Shown piece after piece: positions 33,031 through 42,141 of a stretch of 64,000 nucleotides of DNA. The first letter of the stretch is position 1. Each line of letters begins with the position of its first letter. The position numbers and the translations under genes are program-made. This stretch comes from Rhodococcus sp. ARC_M6. GTDB lineage: Bacteria > Actinomycetota > Actinomycetes > Mycobacteriales > Mycobacteriaceae. A model generated the notes under the pieces. The model searched no databases. It worked only from the letters and a program-made list of their open reading frames with translations, and was not told where the DNA came from. The stretch covers positions 51,666 through 115,665 of the forward strand of contig NZ_JALGQH010000018.1 in the NCBI RefSeq assembly GCF_022810305.1. Direction: 5' to 3'.

Positions 33031-34461
33031 ATGAGCACCGAAGCCGTCATCACCACCGACCTTGCTCAGATTCTGCAAGCGCAACAGGACGCCACCCGCG
33101 CTGCGGGAGCGCCGAGCGCAGAGCAGCGCCGCGAACGCATCCAACAGGTGATCGACCTGCTCGTGGCAAATCACAAAGATCTGACCGAAGCCATGAACGA
33201 GGACTTCGGTGGCCGTCTACCGGCCTACTCGGTCATGAATGACGTTCTCGGATCGATGGTTTCACTCAAGCATGTTCGAGATTCCCTCGAAGACTGGATG
33301 ATTCGTTCACCCCGAACCGCCGGTGAACTTCAGGATCAACTGGGCGCCACTGCGTACGTCACGTACCAGCCGAAGGGTTCCATCGGCATCATCGGTACGT
33401 GGAATGCTCCACTCTTCACTCTCCTGAGCCCGCTGGCATGCGCACTCGGAGCCGGCAACCGTGCCATCCTCAAGCCCTCGGAGATCGTTCCGAACACCGC
33501 TGCCGTATTGGCCGAGGCCGCCGCACGACATCTCGATCCGCTCGAAATCGCTGTAGTCACAGGCGGACCCGATGTAGCCGACCACCTCACTTCACTTCCC
33601 TTCGACCACTTGGTCTTCACCGGAAGCACCACCGTCGGCAAATTGGTCATGGCAAATGCCGCCAAGAACCTGGTGCCGGTCACCCTCGAACTCGGCGGAA
33701 AATCGCCGAGCGTTCTGGGCAAGAGTGCCGACCTAGACGAGGCTGCATACAGATTGGCCATTGCGAAGTCCACCAACTCCGGGCAATTGTGCGTCTCCCC
33801 CGACCTCATCTACGTGCCTCGTGAGAGCACTGAACGCTTCATTACCGCGTTCACCAATTCCTTCACCGGACTCTTCCCGACCGTTGCCGACAACACCGAC
33901 ATGGTGTCCATCGTCAGCGATCGCCATCTTGCCCGCATCGAGGGATACATCGCCGACGCAGCCGAGCGCGGCGCCCGCATCATCACCGTTCCCGACGAAG
34001 AGCTTTCGTCCGAGACACGTCGACGCCCCTTGCGTATCGTCGTTGATCCCCCGGCCGATGCCGAGATCATGAAGGAAGAGATCTTCGGACCGGCCGTTGT
34101 GGTCTTGCCTTACGACGAGATGGATGCGGTTGTCGCAGACATCAACTCACGCCCGAAGCCGTTGGCGCTGTACTACTTCGGCACCGACCTCGACGAGAAG
34201 GAATCGGTACTCGATCGCACCAATTCCGGCGGTGTCACGATTAACGACGCGATGTCACATCCCGGCCTCAACGACGCACCATTCGGTGGCGTCGGCGCTT
34301 CCGGTATCGGCCACTACCACGGCCGCGAGGGCTTCCTCGAGTTCAGCCACGCTCGTTCGGTATTCGAAGCAGCAGAACATGATCCGCGCGGCGAGTGGGG
34401 AATGCTGCCGCCCTACGGCGACGGATTCGCACAGATGATGACGGCTCAGGTTACTCCTTAG
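33031..34461 (+). CDS. Aldehyde dehydrogenase (coniferyl aldehyde dehydrogenase-like)
   Basis: 476-residue NAD(P)-dependent aldehyde dehydrogenase. Motifs are GTWNAPLFTLLSPLACALGA, ILKPSEIVP, FTGSTTVGKLVM, the general-base Glu in VTLELGGKSP and the nucleophilic Cys in NSGQLCVSPD. EEIFGPAVVVLPYD follows. The shorter C-terminus and overall pattern match the coniferyl-aldehyde / long-chain fatty aldehyde branch. The ATG at 33031 has GAGGAG eight bases upstream; a frame extension to 32977 is rejected. The gene is divergent from the ECHDC3-like/ligase unit and ends before a long hairpin. It likely oxidises an aldehyde arising from alcohol oxidation or aldol cleavage. Confidence 0.91.
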   Translation: MSTEAVITTDLAQILQAQQDATRAAGAPSAEQRRERIQQVIDLLVANHKDLTEAMNEDFGGRLPAYSVMNDVLGSMVSLKHVRDSLEDWMIRSPRTAGELQDQLGATAYVTYQPKGSIGIIGTWNAPLFTLLSPLACALGAGNRAILKPSEIVPNTAAVLAEAAARHLDPLEIAVVTGGPDVADHLTSLPFDHLVFTGSTTVGKLVMANAAKNLVPVTLELGGKSPSVLGKSADLDEAAYRLAIAKSTNSGQLCVSPDLIYVPRESTERFITAFTNSFTGLFPTVADNTDMVSIVSDRHLARIEGYIADAAERGARIITVPDEELSSETRRRPLRIVVDPPADAEIMKEEIFGPAVVVLPYDEMDAVVADINSRPKPLALYYFGTDLDEKESVLDRTNSGGVTINDAMSHPGLNDAPFGGVGASGIGHYHGREGFLEFSHARSVFEAAEHDPRGEWGMLPPYGDGFAQMMTAQVTP

Positions 34462-34471
34462 GGGCAGAGCC

Positions 34472-34517
34472 CCTGTGCGCCGTTTTGGTAGCTCCCACTA
34501 CCAAAACGGCGCACAGG
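34472..34517. terminator. Long bidirectional hairpin terminator
   Basis: 20-base perfect inverted repeat (34472-34491 with 34498-34517, core CTGTGCGCCGTTTTGG) with a 6-base loop between convergent genes ending at 34461 and 34524. It marks the right edge of the catabolic island. Confidence 0.8.
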
Positions 34518-34523
34518 CGAAGC

Positions 34524-36443
34524 CTATGCAAACCGCGCGCTGAGGAACTCGACCAACTGCCACGGCTGGGTATCCGGCGAGTCGATCAACGCGATCAACG
34601 CATCCTTGTCTTCCGCTGCAATTGGTTCGATACCACCGAATGTGCGGGTCGTTGTTCCGGCCGGCAGAACCCGGGTGCACACCAGTGCACCGGCTTCGAG
34701 GTTCAGGCTGCCCCACTCGTCGGAGACGTCGTGAACATCTCCGGTACGGACGTCACTCAACGTCAGCGACGTACCCGGTACCGTCGAGACAACCTCGTAC
34801 ACCGACCGCGGCACCTCCAACCACCGCTGCGCCAGTTCCAACTCGTCGGCAGGCAGTAGTTCACCACGACGCGCGATGAACGCTTCGAAGATGTTCCCGT
34901 CGAATAGTGCTGCGTCGACTGCCAATCCGCCTTCGAGTGCGCGGGTCAGCGCGTCCTCGTCATCCCAATGCTGCGCACGAACCTCGGCAAGGTCGAATAC
35001 CTCGTCGAAGTACTCCGGTGTGCGCGAGAACAACTGCGCTTTCACATACAGCCAGTTTGCCCGGTCGTCGAAAGTAACTTCCGACTTACCTAGGTGGCAG
35101 ACCTTGTACTTGCGTCCAGACCCGCACCAGCACTTGTCATTACGACCCAGCTCGGGGTGATCGGCCGGTGCATATCGCGCAAGGACGTCGTGCAGAATCT
35201 CGGACTCGCCGCCTTCGATTCGACCGAGCAAAGCAAGCGCCCTCGTCGCATCGCTGCGATCCGCGACCAGAAGTGCGAGATCGAAAATTGCTGGGACCCA
35301 ATCGGGATCGCGGTCGAGCGCGCTTTCGTAGTACGCCTCGGCGACGATGATCTTGCCCAGACTGTCTGCAGCCTTACCGGCGAGCCAGTACGCAGCAGGC
35401 TTCACACGACGCGGCCCCTTGTCTGCCAGTGCTGTGGCTACCGCATGCAATACCTCGTCATGGTCGTCGAGTTCTGACAACAATTCGAGGGCCGCCGCCG
35501 CTGCCGGAGGCTCGGCAATACCCACATAAATCTGAGGGTTTTCCGTGATCTGTTTGCGTGCCCAATCACCGATGCCCGAAGTGTCTTCGGGGAACTCGAG
35601 GTGCGCAGCCGACACGAGATCGACGAGCGCGATGACCGCTGCTGCTTCGTCTGCATGCAGATTGTCGCGGATCTCGAGCATCCGGGCGCGGTTCGCCAGG
35701 TGGTAGGCCTCGAAATCGAAACCTTCGATCGCGACGTAGTCACCGTCGCGCACGTATCCCGCGGAGTCGAGCAGTTCGCCCAAGGGGGCGGCCGGCTGGC
35801 GGAACAGTGACGGATCCTCGAGCATCAGCTGCCAGACAATCGCGTCGAGGGTTTCAGCACCGGTCTCGCTGAGGATGCTCCCGAGTGCGTTCCCGAAGCT
35901 GGGGGCAGGATCAAGCACTTCGGCGATCGTGCACAACGTCAACTCACGGTCCGCGACAAAAAGCCCGATCAAATCGCCGGCCGAGCATTCGGAGAGTGCG
36001 TCGGAGGCCAGCAGGAAACCTTCATCAGCCGGAAACTTCGGATCGTCGATTCCGCGTTCGGCAAGGATGTCGTCGTCAAGACCGCGATGTACGACGCGCA
36101 TCTCCCGGTCCTCGTCTTCCTCGAAGCTGTCGAGGAAGACGCGCAGGACCATCAAATCAGGATTGGCGTCGAGTACGCCTGAACTGATCTCGGCGTCGGT
36201 GAGCCGATGAGTGAGTACTCGATGCTCGAAGAGTGTGTCGAGAGCTGCGTAACGCTCACCACTCAAATATCCGAGCAGCGGATCTTCGACGTACTCCACA
36301 AACTCAGTCATGTCGTCGGCCGTGCCATGCCCGGCCTCGGCCAGCAAGTTTCCCCAGTCCGTCGCGGTCTGAGGGCCATGCTGACGCAATAACTCCATCG
36401 CAGCTTCGGCGATCAAGTCATTAGGATCCATCGGTTCGGTCAC
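34524..36443 (-). CDS. SEC-C motif protein with TPR-like region (paralogue 1)
   Basis: About 639 residues, highly acidic. An N-terminal region of 300 residues has no fold I recognise. Then come TPR-like helices about 340-415 (AEAYYESALDRDPDWVPAIF, RALALLGRIEGG) and the metal-binding SEC-C motif about 433-450 (LGRNDKCWCGSGRKYKVCHL). A further 190 residues hold a mostly beta segment (RSVYEVVSTVPGTSLTLSDV). SEC-C is a zinc module found at the end of SecA and in many proteins of unknown job. The GTG at 36443 matches the start of the paralogue; an ATG at 36431 is possible. It is followed by the island's terminator and preceded by a paralogue of the same layout. Confidence 0.85.
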   Translation of the reverse strand: MTEPMDPNDLIAEAAMELLRQHGPQTATDWGNLLAEAGHGTADDMTEFVEYVEDPLLGYLSGERYAALDTLFEHRVLTHRLTDAEISSGVLDANPDLMVLRVFLDSFEEDEDREMRVVHRGLDDDILAERGIDDPKFPADEGFLLASDALSECSAGDLIGLFVADRELTLCTIAEVLDPAPSFGNALGSILSETGAETLDAIVWQLMLEDPSLFRQPAAPLGELLDSAGYVRDGDYVAIEGFDFEAYHLANRARMLEIRDNLHADEAAAVIALVDLVSAAHLEFPEDTSGIGDWARKQITENPQIYVGIAEPPAAAAALELLSELDDHDEVLHAVATALADKGPRRVKPAAYWLAGKAADSLGKIIVAEAYYESALDRDPDWVPAIFDLALLVADRSDATRALALLGRIEGGESEILHDVLARYAPADHPELGRNDKCWCGSGRKYKVCHLGKSEVTFDDRANWLYVKAQLFSRTPEYFDEVFDLAEVRAQHWDDEDALTRALEGGLAVDAALFDGNIFEAFIARRGELLPADELELAQRWLEVPRSVYEVVSTVPGTSLTLSDVRTGDVHDVSDEWGSLNLEAGALVCTRVLPAGTTTRTFGGIEPIAAEDKDALIALIDSPDTQPWQLVEFLSARFA

Positions 36444-36533
36444 CTATACAACTTTAACGGGTTGACTCTTTCGGGGTCAGACAGCATCAGTCGGAGATGA
36501 AGGTTGTGCAGAACAGCGGCGACCGAAGCGTCT

Positions 36534-38396
36534 CTAACTCAACACCGTCACCAACTCGACGGGATCGATATCATCCGCAGCCAGAACCCGGAGTACATCA
36601 GCAATTTGCTGATCAGAGGTGAGTACGACGCCACCGACGGCCTGAGTCGTCGATCCGGCGACCAAGATTCGAGCGCTGAGAACGTCGCCAGGCTGACCTG
36701 TAGCGCCCATCTTCACCGTCTCTCCGGTTCGGCGATCGACCATCGTCGCTCCGTCAGAGCTCACGTCGTACACCGAACGCCGTGTTCCCAGCCACTCGGT
36801 GGCAGTAGCGAGATCCTTCTCCGAAAGCAGTTCACCGCGTCGGGCAAGGAATTCGGCAAAGAGTCCATCCTCGAAAAGTGCAACGTCCAGCGCGGGCCCC
36901 TCGAAGATCGTTCTGCTCCGTAGGGTTTCTTCGCTCAGGTTCACGCTTGCCAGGTTGTCGAGTTCGACCAACCTGTCGGCAAATTCGGAGGCGAAGGCAA
37001 ACATGCAGGCCTTCTTGTACAACCAGCGGCCGTCTTCGAGTATCGACTCGTCGATCTTGCCCAGGTGACAGACCTTGTATTTACGGCCGGATCCGCACCA
37101 GCACTTGTCGTTCCGTCCCAGTTCGAGATGTTCGACTGGCAAGAATGCTTGCAGGACCTCGTGGAGGGCTTCTTGAGTCCCACCGTCAATTCTGCCCAGG
37201 AGCGACAATGACCGATTCACATCTCCACGATCGGATGCGAACTGCGCCAACTCGAAAAGTGCTGGGCCCCAATCAGCTTCCCACTCCAGCGACTTCTCGT
37301 AGTGCGCTTCGGCTTCAAGAACCCGTCCGAGTCGATCTGCCGCTTTGCCGGCCAGCCAATGGGCCGCCGGCTTCACCGCACGTGGCCCGTGCCCGGCCAT
37401 TTCGAGGGCAAGAGCCTCGAGAATCATGTCGCTCGCCGGGTCTTGATTGCGGAACCCCAGATCGAAGACCGCCACCGCAACCCCGGGATCAGCTAGGGAT
37501 GCAAACGAATCGGGCGCTGCGGCAATGTGTCTACGAGCCCAGTCCTGGATATCGAAGTTGTCGATGGCTGCATCGGCATAGCCGCGATCAGCAAGATCCA
37601 CAAATGCCACGACGGCTACGGCTTCGTCGTGACCGAGGCTGTACCTCGATGCAACCGAAGCGGTGCGAAGTTGCACGTCGTACGCGATGAAGTCGAACCC
37701 GCGCTCAGCAAGCAACTCTCGCTGATGCTCGTATCCTGCCGCCTCGAACAGTTCATCGAGCGGCGGGCTCGGAACCGTGAACAGTTCAGGATCTTCGATG
37801 ACAAGTTGCCAGCACGCTGAATCCAGTGCTTCCACACCATTAGCCGCAAATATCTTTCCGAGCACTGGTGCAAGATCCGGCTCGTCCTCGACCTCGGCGG
37901 CACGCAACGTCAACTGCCCGTCCTCGACGGCAAGTCCAACCAGATCACCAGCCGAGTAGTCCGCAAGTGAGCCTGGCGACAGAAGGATGACGCGACGACT
38001 GCCCGCCGATTCAAAACCGCGCTCGTTCAGCAGTTCAGTCTCGTGTTCGACTTCCACGACGCGCAATCCGTCGGTGACGTGGACAAATCCTAGGATCGGA
38101 TCCAGATCGGGGCTGGCCTCGAGCACATTCGCGGAGATTTCGATATCGCTCAGGCGGTGCGTGAACACCAGACCTTCAAGGAGAGCATCCAGAGCGACGT
38201 ACTTGTCTCCGGGGAGAAACCCCACCAGGGGATCGTCGAGGAGCTCGAGGACTTCGGCAATCTCGTCTACCGATCCGAATTCTCCGAGCGCGAGCGCCCA
38301 CTGTTCCAGACTCAGCGGGCCAGACTCACGCAAAGCTGCCATGGCAGCAGTTGCGAAGGCAGCATCTTCAGGGGAATCAACAGAGGAAACGGTCAC
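36534..38396 (-). CDS. SEC-C motif protein with TPR-like region (paralogue 2)
   Basis: About 620 residues, same architecture as its neighbour. It has an acidic N-terminal region (EDAAFATAAMAALRESGPLS), a TPR-like stretch (RLGRVLEAEAHYEKSLEWEA, RSLSLLGRIDGG), the SEC-C core in RNDKCWCGSGRKYKVCHLGK, and a C-terminal domain with RSVYDVSSDGATMVDRRTGE. The pair is clearly a tandem duplication that has diverged, with the zinc motif nearly identical. The GTG at 38396 starts it. It lies 90 bases upstream of paralogue 1 and 44 bases after a GAP-family gene, same strand. The cytosolic acidic nature suggests a protein- or RNA-interacting role, which is unproved. Confidence 0.85.
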   Translation of the reverse strand: MTVSSVDSPEDAAFATAAMAALRESGPLSLEQWALALGEFGSVDEIAEVLELLDDPLVGFLPGDKYVALDALLEGLVFTHRLSDIEISANVLEASPDLDPILGFVHVTDGLRVVEVEHETELLNERGFESAGSRRVILLSPGSLADYSAGDLVGLAVEDGQLTLRAAEVEDEPDLAPVLGKIFAANGVEALDSACWQLVIEDPELFTVPSPPLDELFEAAGYEHQRELLAERGFDFIAYDVQLRTASVASRYSLGHDEAVAVVAFVDLADRGYADAAIDNFDIQDWARRHIAAAPDSFASLADPGVAVAVFDLGFRNQDPASDMILEALALEMAGHGPRAVKPAAHWLAGKAADRLGRVLEAEAHYEKSLEWEADWGPALFELAQFASDRGDVNRSLSLLGRIDGGTQEALHEVLQAFLPVEHLELGRNDKCWCGSGRKYKVCHLGKIDESILEDGRWLYKKACMFAFASEFADRLVELDNLASVNLSEETLRSRTIFEGPALDVALFEDGLFAEFLARRGELLSEKDLATATEWLGTRRSVYDVSSDGATMVDRRTGETVKMGATGQPGDVLSARILVAGSTTQAVGGVVLTSDQQIADVLRVLAADDIDPVELVTVLS

Positions 38397-38440
38397 TGCT
38401 CAATGGTAGGCGACCACGACTGTCGATCTACCCGCATCGA

Positions 38441-39106
38441 CTAGCTGAGACCACTCAAACCTTCACCGAGCACAATCACCCCGAGCAGTGCCAAGATCGC
38501 GGTCATCATGACTGCGTTGTTCGCGGTCATCCAGGCTTTAACTGAGTCGAGCACCGACGCGGCGCGATCACCGAGGGCCACATTGACCACAACCGGGGCA
38601 GCGACGCCGACACTTGCAATGACAGTGAAAACAACAGCGGCGACGGCTTGCTCCGCCACAACGTAGGTTCCGGCTGCGATCGCCGCAGCACCCGAGACTG
38701 CGAGAGCAGAGTTCTTCGGGTTAGCCACCGAGAGCAAGGCAAGCCCGAGCGATTTCAGTGGACTGAGCGAACCAGCGCTCGACATCCACTTGGGCTGCAT
38801 GGGCTGCGCTCCGTCGCGGGGCCGGGATCGCCACTGCTTGAACGCAAGTCCGAACAGCACAAACCCGAGCACTATCCGAACGATACTGGCCCAGCGCGAA
38901 GCCTCGGTCTCGGGCACCGCAGTGTCGACAATCGTGATCGTCAGTGCCACAACACCGCCGATACCTACGACCCAGCCCAGAATGAACGCTGCAACGGAAG
39001 CTCGCGCACCGGCAGTAACCATCATCAGCACCACAACGGCCATCGGGATGGAGACAAAAGCCAAGCCGACTGCAATCGGTAATGATTGGCCGAGTGCACT
39101 CAGCAT
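38441..39106 (-). CDS. GAP-family (Sap-like) membrane protein
   Basis: 221-residue protein with six hydrophobic helices and a central polar loop (about residues 90-110, RSRPRDGAQPMQPKWMSS). The pattern (MLSALGQSLPIAVGLAFVSI, LGWVVGIGGVV, LLSVANPKNSALAVSGAAAI) fits the GAP / sulfolipid-addressing-like transporter family of mycobacteria and rhodococci. These resemble LysE-type exporters; some move lipids to the cell surface. The ATG at 39106 follows AAGGAC. It ends 44 bases before the SEC-C gene and may be in one unit with both SEC-C genes. The cargo is unknown. Confidence 0.78.
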   Translation of the reverse strand: MLSALGQSLPIAVGLAFVSIPMAVVVLMMVTAGARASVAAFILGWVVGIGGVVALTITIVDTAVPETEASRWASIVRIVLGFVLFGLAFKQWRSRPRDGAQPMQPKWMSSAGSLSPLKSLGLALLSVANPKNSALAVSGAAAIAAGTYVVAEQAVAAVVFTVIASVGVAAPVVVNVALGDRAASVLDSVKAWMTANNAVMMTAILALLGVIVLGEGLSGLS

Positions 39107-39125
39107 GAAAGTCCTTCTGGTTGGG

Positions 39126-39179
39126 ACCTGCTGTGCGCCTTTATTGACCGCCCGCGGTTAATAAAGGCGCACAGCAGGT
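39126..39179. terminator. Hairpin terminator
   Basis: 20-base perfect inverted repeat (39126-39145 with 39160-39179, core GCTGTGCGCCTTTATT), right at the end of the spermidine synthase-like gene. It shares CTGTGCGCC with the hairpin at 34472. Confidence 0.8.
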
Positions 39180-40741
39180 TAGCGTTCATAACCTTTTCTC
39201 ATGTCATCAACTATCCGGGGTCGATCGAGTGTCGACGGTTCCATCTCGCGGCGGGGACGATCCCGCGGAAAGACCGAGGCCGACGCCAATGTCGGCTCGT
39301 CGAGGAAGCGCAGTTCCGGAACGTCAGCGGGCAGTCGAAGTTCCGGCGGAACGCCGCCCACCTGAGCAAGAACGTACCCCCAGTCCCCGAAACTGGGCAC
39401 GTACACGTGGTACGGCGACACTCCCAATCCGACGGCAGAGACCGTGGACACGGTTCGCCAGTACGCATCGGGCGTCGAATAGGGGCTGCCGGATTGGACG
39501 ACCATCAAGCCGCCGGGATTGAGTGCGGCAGCGGCAAGTCCGTAGAACTCCATCGAGTAGAGCCGGCCCAGGGCTGGTGTGTCGGGGTCGGGAAGATCGA
39601 TGATGACAGCATCGAAGCCGGGTTCGGACTTGTCACGCAACCACCGGAAAGCGTCGTCGACAACGACGTGAACGCGTGGGTCTTCGAGCGCACCACCGTT
39701 CAACAATCGCAGTCGGGTGTTGGCCAATTCGATGACGGCAGGATCCAGTTCGACCTGCACGATTTCCTGGACGCTGGGCAGTCGCAGTACTTCGCGTGCG
39801 GCAAGACCGTCGCCGCCGCCGAGTATCAGTACCCGCTGCGGATTGTTCGAGAGAGCCGGATAGACCAGCGATTCGGTGTACCGATGTTCGTCGACGCTGG
39901 AAAATTGCAGGTCGCCGTCGAGAAACAGTCGGGTGTCGTTGTTGCGCTCGGTGACGATAATTTCTTGGTACACGGAGCGCTCGGCCGCGACTACAGGATC
40001 GGTGTACAGGCGCTGACGGGCCGTGGTTTCGATATCGGATGCCGCGATCAACAACCATCCGATCAGGCTCGCCGCCAACAGCATTGCCGCCACCGCGATC
40101 AGCCGGGCACGCAGGCTCAGTTGCCACCGCAGCAAGATCAACGCAACTGCTGCTGCGGCAACAAGATTGATCATTCCGGTGATGGCGGCGCCGCGGATCA
40201 TTCCGGTCCAGGGCAGCAGAACGAACGGCCACAGTAGTCCGCCGACCAGGGCGCCCAAGTAGTCGGCTGCATTGAGATTGGCAAGAACTTTGCCGGCGCT
40301 TTGCGCGTCATTGTCATCGCGTCCGGATTGCAGCAATGTCATCAGCAAAGGCACTTCGGCCCCCACCAGTGTGCCGATCAACGCTGTCGCAACCACCAGT
40401 ACGGCCGCGCTGGAACCGAAGAACGTGAAAGTGACGTACAACGTGACGGCACTGAAACCGCCGATGATGCCGAGCAGAATCTCTACTGTCACAAAGGAAA
40501 TAGCCGCGTGCCCCAACAACGGTTTTGCCGCGAGCGCGCCGACGCCCAAGGCAGCAACAAAGCCGGCGACGATCAGCGAGGTCTGGGTTATCCCGCCGCC
40601 GGTGAGGCTGACCGACAATGTGAGCAGAGCCAACTCGTAGATCAGCCCGCAGGCAGCACAGGCCGCGACGGCCGCGAGCAACAGTACCCGCGCCCGGGCA
40701 CCAAGCATCGAAGATGAGACTTTCACATCAGCGACACTCAT
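39179..40741 (-). CDS. Membrane-bound spermidine synthase-like protein
   Basis: 520 residues: about seven transmembrane helices (residues 15-225) followed by a Rossmann-type aminopropyltransferase domain. Motifs of the latter are VLILGGGDGLAAREVLRLPS, VELDPAVIELA, HVVVDDAFRWL and DAVIIDLPDPDTPALGRLYS. The Asp of the DLPDP region lies where spermidine synthases have the catalytic acid. Soluble spermidine synthases lack the membrane half. The ATG at 40741 overlaps the DUF350 stop (ATGA). In this conserved actinobacterial gene set (with DUF350, DUF4247, DUF2617 and DUF4178) the enzyme is proposed to act at the membrane, but substrate and product are not known. Confidence 0.86.
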   Translation of the reverse strand: MSVADVKVSSSMLGARARVLLLAAVAACAACGLIYELALLTLSVSLTGGGITQTSLIVAGFVAALGVGALAAKPLLGHAAISFVTVEILLGIIGGFSAVTLYVTFTFFGSSAAVLVVATALIGTLVGAEVPLLMTLLQSGRDDNDAQSAGKVLANLNAADYLGALVGGLLWPFVLLPWTGMIRGAAITGMINLVAAAAVALILLRWQLSLRARLIAVAAMLLAASLIGWLLIAASDIETTARQRLYTDPVVAAERSVYQEIIVTERNNDTRLFLDGDLQFSSVDEHRYTESLVYPALSNNPQRVLILGGGDGLAAREVLRLPSVQEIVQVELDPAVIELANTRLRLLNGGALEDPRVHVVVDDAFRWLRDKSEPGFDAVIIDLPDPDTPALGRLYSMEFYGLAAAALNPGGLMVVQSGSPYSTPDAYWRTVSTVSAVGLGVSPYHVYVPSFGDWGYVLAQVGGVPPELRLPADVPELRFLDEPTLASASVFPRDRPRREMEPSTLDRPRIVDDMRKGYER

Positions 40742-41211
40742 CAGGTAAGCGCGGCGGCGTTCACCAAACCGATGGACAGCAAGCTCACGCCTACCGCCCA
40801 GGCCGCACCGCACATCTTCGGATCCTGTACCAGCGCAACCAACTTTCCGGGCAGGACTACGTTCATCAACCGCAGCGCGATTGCCTGCAGGACTATGGCG
40901 AACAGTCCGTACACTGCCGAGTCTGCAAGCCCCTGCGCAAAGCCGTCAGAGCTGGTCAAGATTGCGGTCACCACGATGATCGCGAGCGCAAGGTGATTGG
41001 ACGCCAACAGAATTGCGGCATTCGGATTCTTGTCCACGTACACCTGATGGCGGAGATTGCCCGGCGTCATGAGATCGAGGACCAGAAACCCGGTGACCAG
41101 AACTGCGACACCGACAGCGAAGTAGGCCAAGGTTCCGAGAACACCACCGACCAGTTCGAGGCCGTCGACGGTTCCGATCTCGGTGGTTGCGGACGCAAGG
41201 ATGAAGGTCAC
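40741..41211 (-). CDS. DUF350 membrane protein
   Basis: 156 residues, four predicted helices (about 20-42, 70-92, 97-118, 133-155). VTGFLVLDLMTPGNLRHQVY and NPNAAILLASNHLALAIIVV are DUF350 signatures. The GTG at 41211 has GGGAGA six bases before it and avoids the 41-base overlap with the upstream DUF4247 gene that a start at 41283 would need. DUF350 proteins form membrane assemblies of unknown activity, usually with spermidine-synthase-like genes, as here. Confidence 0.83.
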   Translation of the reverse strand: MTFILASATTEIGTVDGLELVGGVLGTLAYFAVGVAVLVTGFLVLDLMTPGNLRHQVYVDKNPNAAILLASNHLALAIIVVTAILTSSDGFAQGLADSAVYGLFAIVLQAIALRLMNVVLPGKLVALVQDPKMCGAAWAVGVSLLSIGLVNAAALT

Positions 41212-41242
41212 GTATTTCTCCCGTTGATAGTGTTCGAGGTGC

Positions 41243-41644
41243 TCATTTCGCGCTACCCGATCCGCCGCTGCCACTACTGCCACTCACGGGTGATCCTGGG
41301 TTGAATCCCGGCCCCAGGTAGGCGTATCCGCCGCTGCGATAGGTGCCGTCGATGTCTTCGACCTTGATAGTGCTGCCGCCACCGGAGCCAGCACTCACGG
41401 TGACGATGTCGTCGTCGTAGCGCAGGTATTCATTGCCTCCGTCGGCACTACGCGCAGCAGGTTCGTCGGCGTCGACGATCTTCGATACCGTTTTTCCGAC
41501 AGGATCTTTCGACGAGTACAAAGCAACATCACCGACTTGCGAACTCTTGGAATAGTTGTCCGCGATGAAGTCCTTGGCGCCTCCGCCACAGGACGACAGC
41601 ACGAAAGCCATGACGATCAATCCGGGAACAAGCCATGCCTTCAC
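41243..41644 (-). CDS. DUF4247 lipoprotein
   Basis: 133 residues with a clean lipoprotein signal (KAWLVPGLIVMAFVLSSCGG, Cys about residue 19), then DFIADNYSKSSQVGDVALYS and a DUF4247 core. It ends in a Gly/Ser-rich tail. The GTG at 41644 gives the four-base overlap (GTGA) with the DUF2617 stop that the other genes of this operon show; a GTG at 41653 is also in frame. The protein is anchored on the outer membrane face and may be the extracytoplasmic part of the system. It has no enzymatic motif. Confidence 0.82.
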   Translation of the reverse strand: MKAWLVPGLIVMAFVLSSCGGGAKDFIADNYSKSSQVGDVALYSSKDPVGKTVSKIVDADEPAARSADGGNEYLRYDDDIVTVSAGSGGGSTIKVEDIDGTYRSGGYAYLGPGFNPGSPVSGSSGSGGSGSAK

Positions 41645-42141
41645 GGATTCCACCTACTCGACGTTTTCACGATCACTCCTGTCCCCTCCCCGGGGTACAA
41701 ATGCCAACTCTGCCAAGCCCATCCATGCCCGGCGCTACTGCCGGACAAAACCGTGAGTGCTGATTCATCTCCGGGAAACGCTCCGCAGATCCAGCCTTCC
41801 TCCGAAGCTCTACCCTTCAACCGGATAGCGGCGGCGTCGAACTCAGCGCGATCAACAGTCTCAGTGACGGATTCGAATTCATAAGGTCCGACTACTTCGG
41901 CTCGCGGCAGAGGATCCCCACCGGCGCCGACGGCATCGCAGGACACCTGCTCGGTCAGCATCTCCCCCTGCGAACGAGCCGTCACCACATGCGACGCTCC
42001 CAGCACCCCCAAAATCAAAGCGCCATCAACGTTTTCGATGACAAGTTGCGCCAGAACCGGCGGGGCGGGCGCGTCCAGGAGCAGACCGAGCGCCGACGCA
42101 TCCACGTCGGTGGGCTCCACTGCGAGGAGATGCACACTCAC
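41641..42141 (-). CDS. DUF2617 protein
   Basis: 166-residue soluble protein matching DUF2617. It has the motif-like LGASHVVTARSQGEMLTEQV and a C-terminal GHGWAWQSWHLYPGEG with several Trp and His. No signal peptide or catalytic triad is evident. The GTG start overlaps the DUF4178 stop by four bases (42138-42141), and its stop overlaps the DUF4247 start in the same way. The tight coupling implies a stoichiometric partner in the DUF350/spermidine synthase-like system. Confidence 0.8.
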   Translation of the reverse strand: MSVHLLAVEPTDVDASALGLLLDAPAPPVLAQLVIENVDGALILGVLGASHVVTARSQGEMLTEQVSCDAVGAGGDPLPRAEVVGPYEFESVTETVDRAEFDAAAIRLKGRASEEGWICGAFPGDESALTVLSGSSAGHGWAWQSWHLYPGEGTGVIVKTSSRWNP

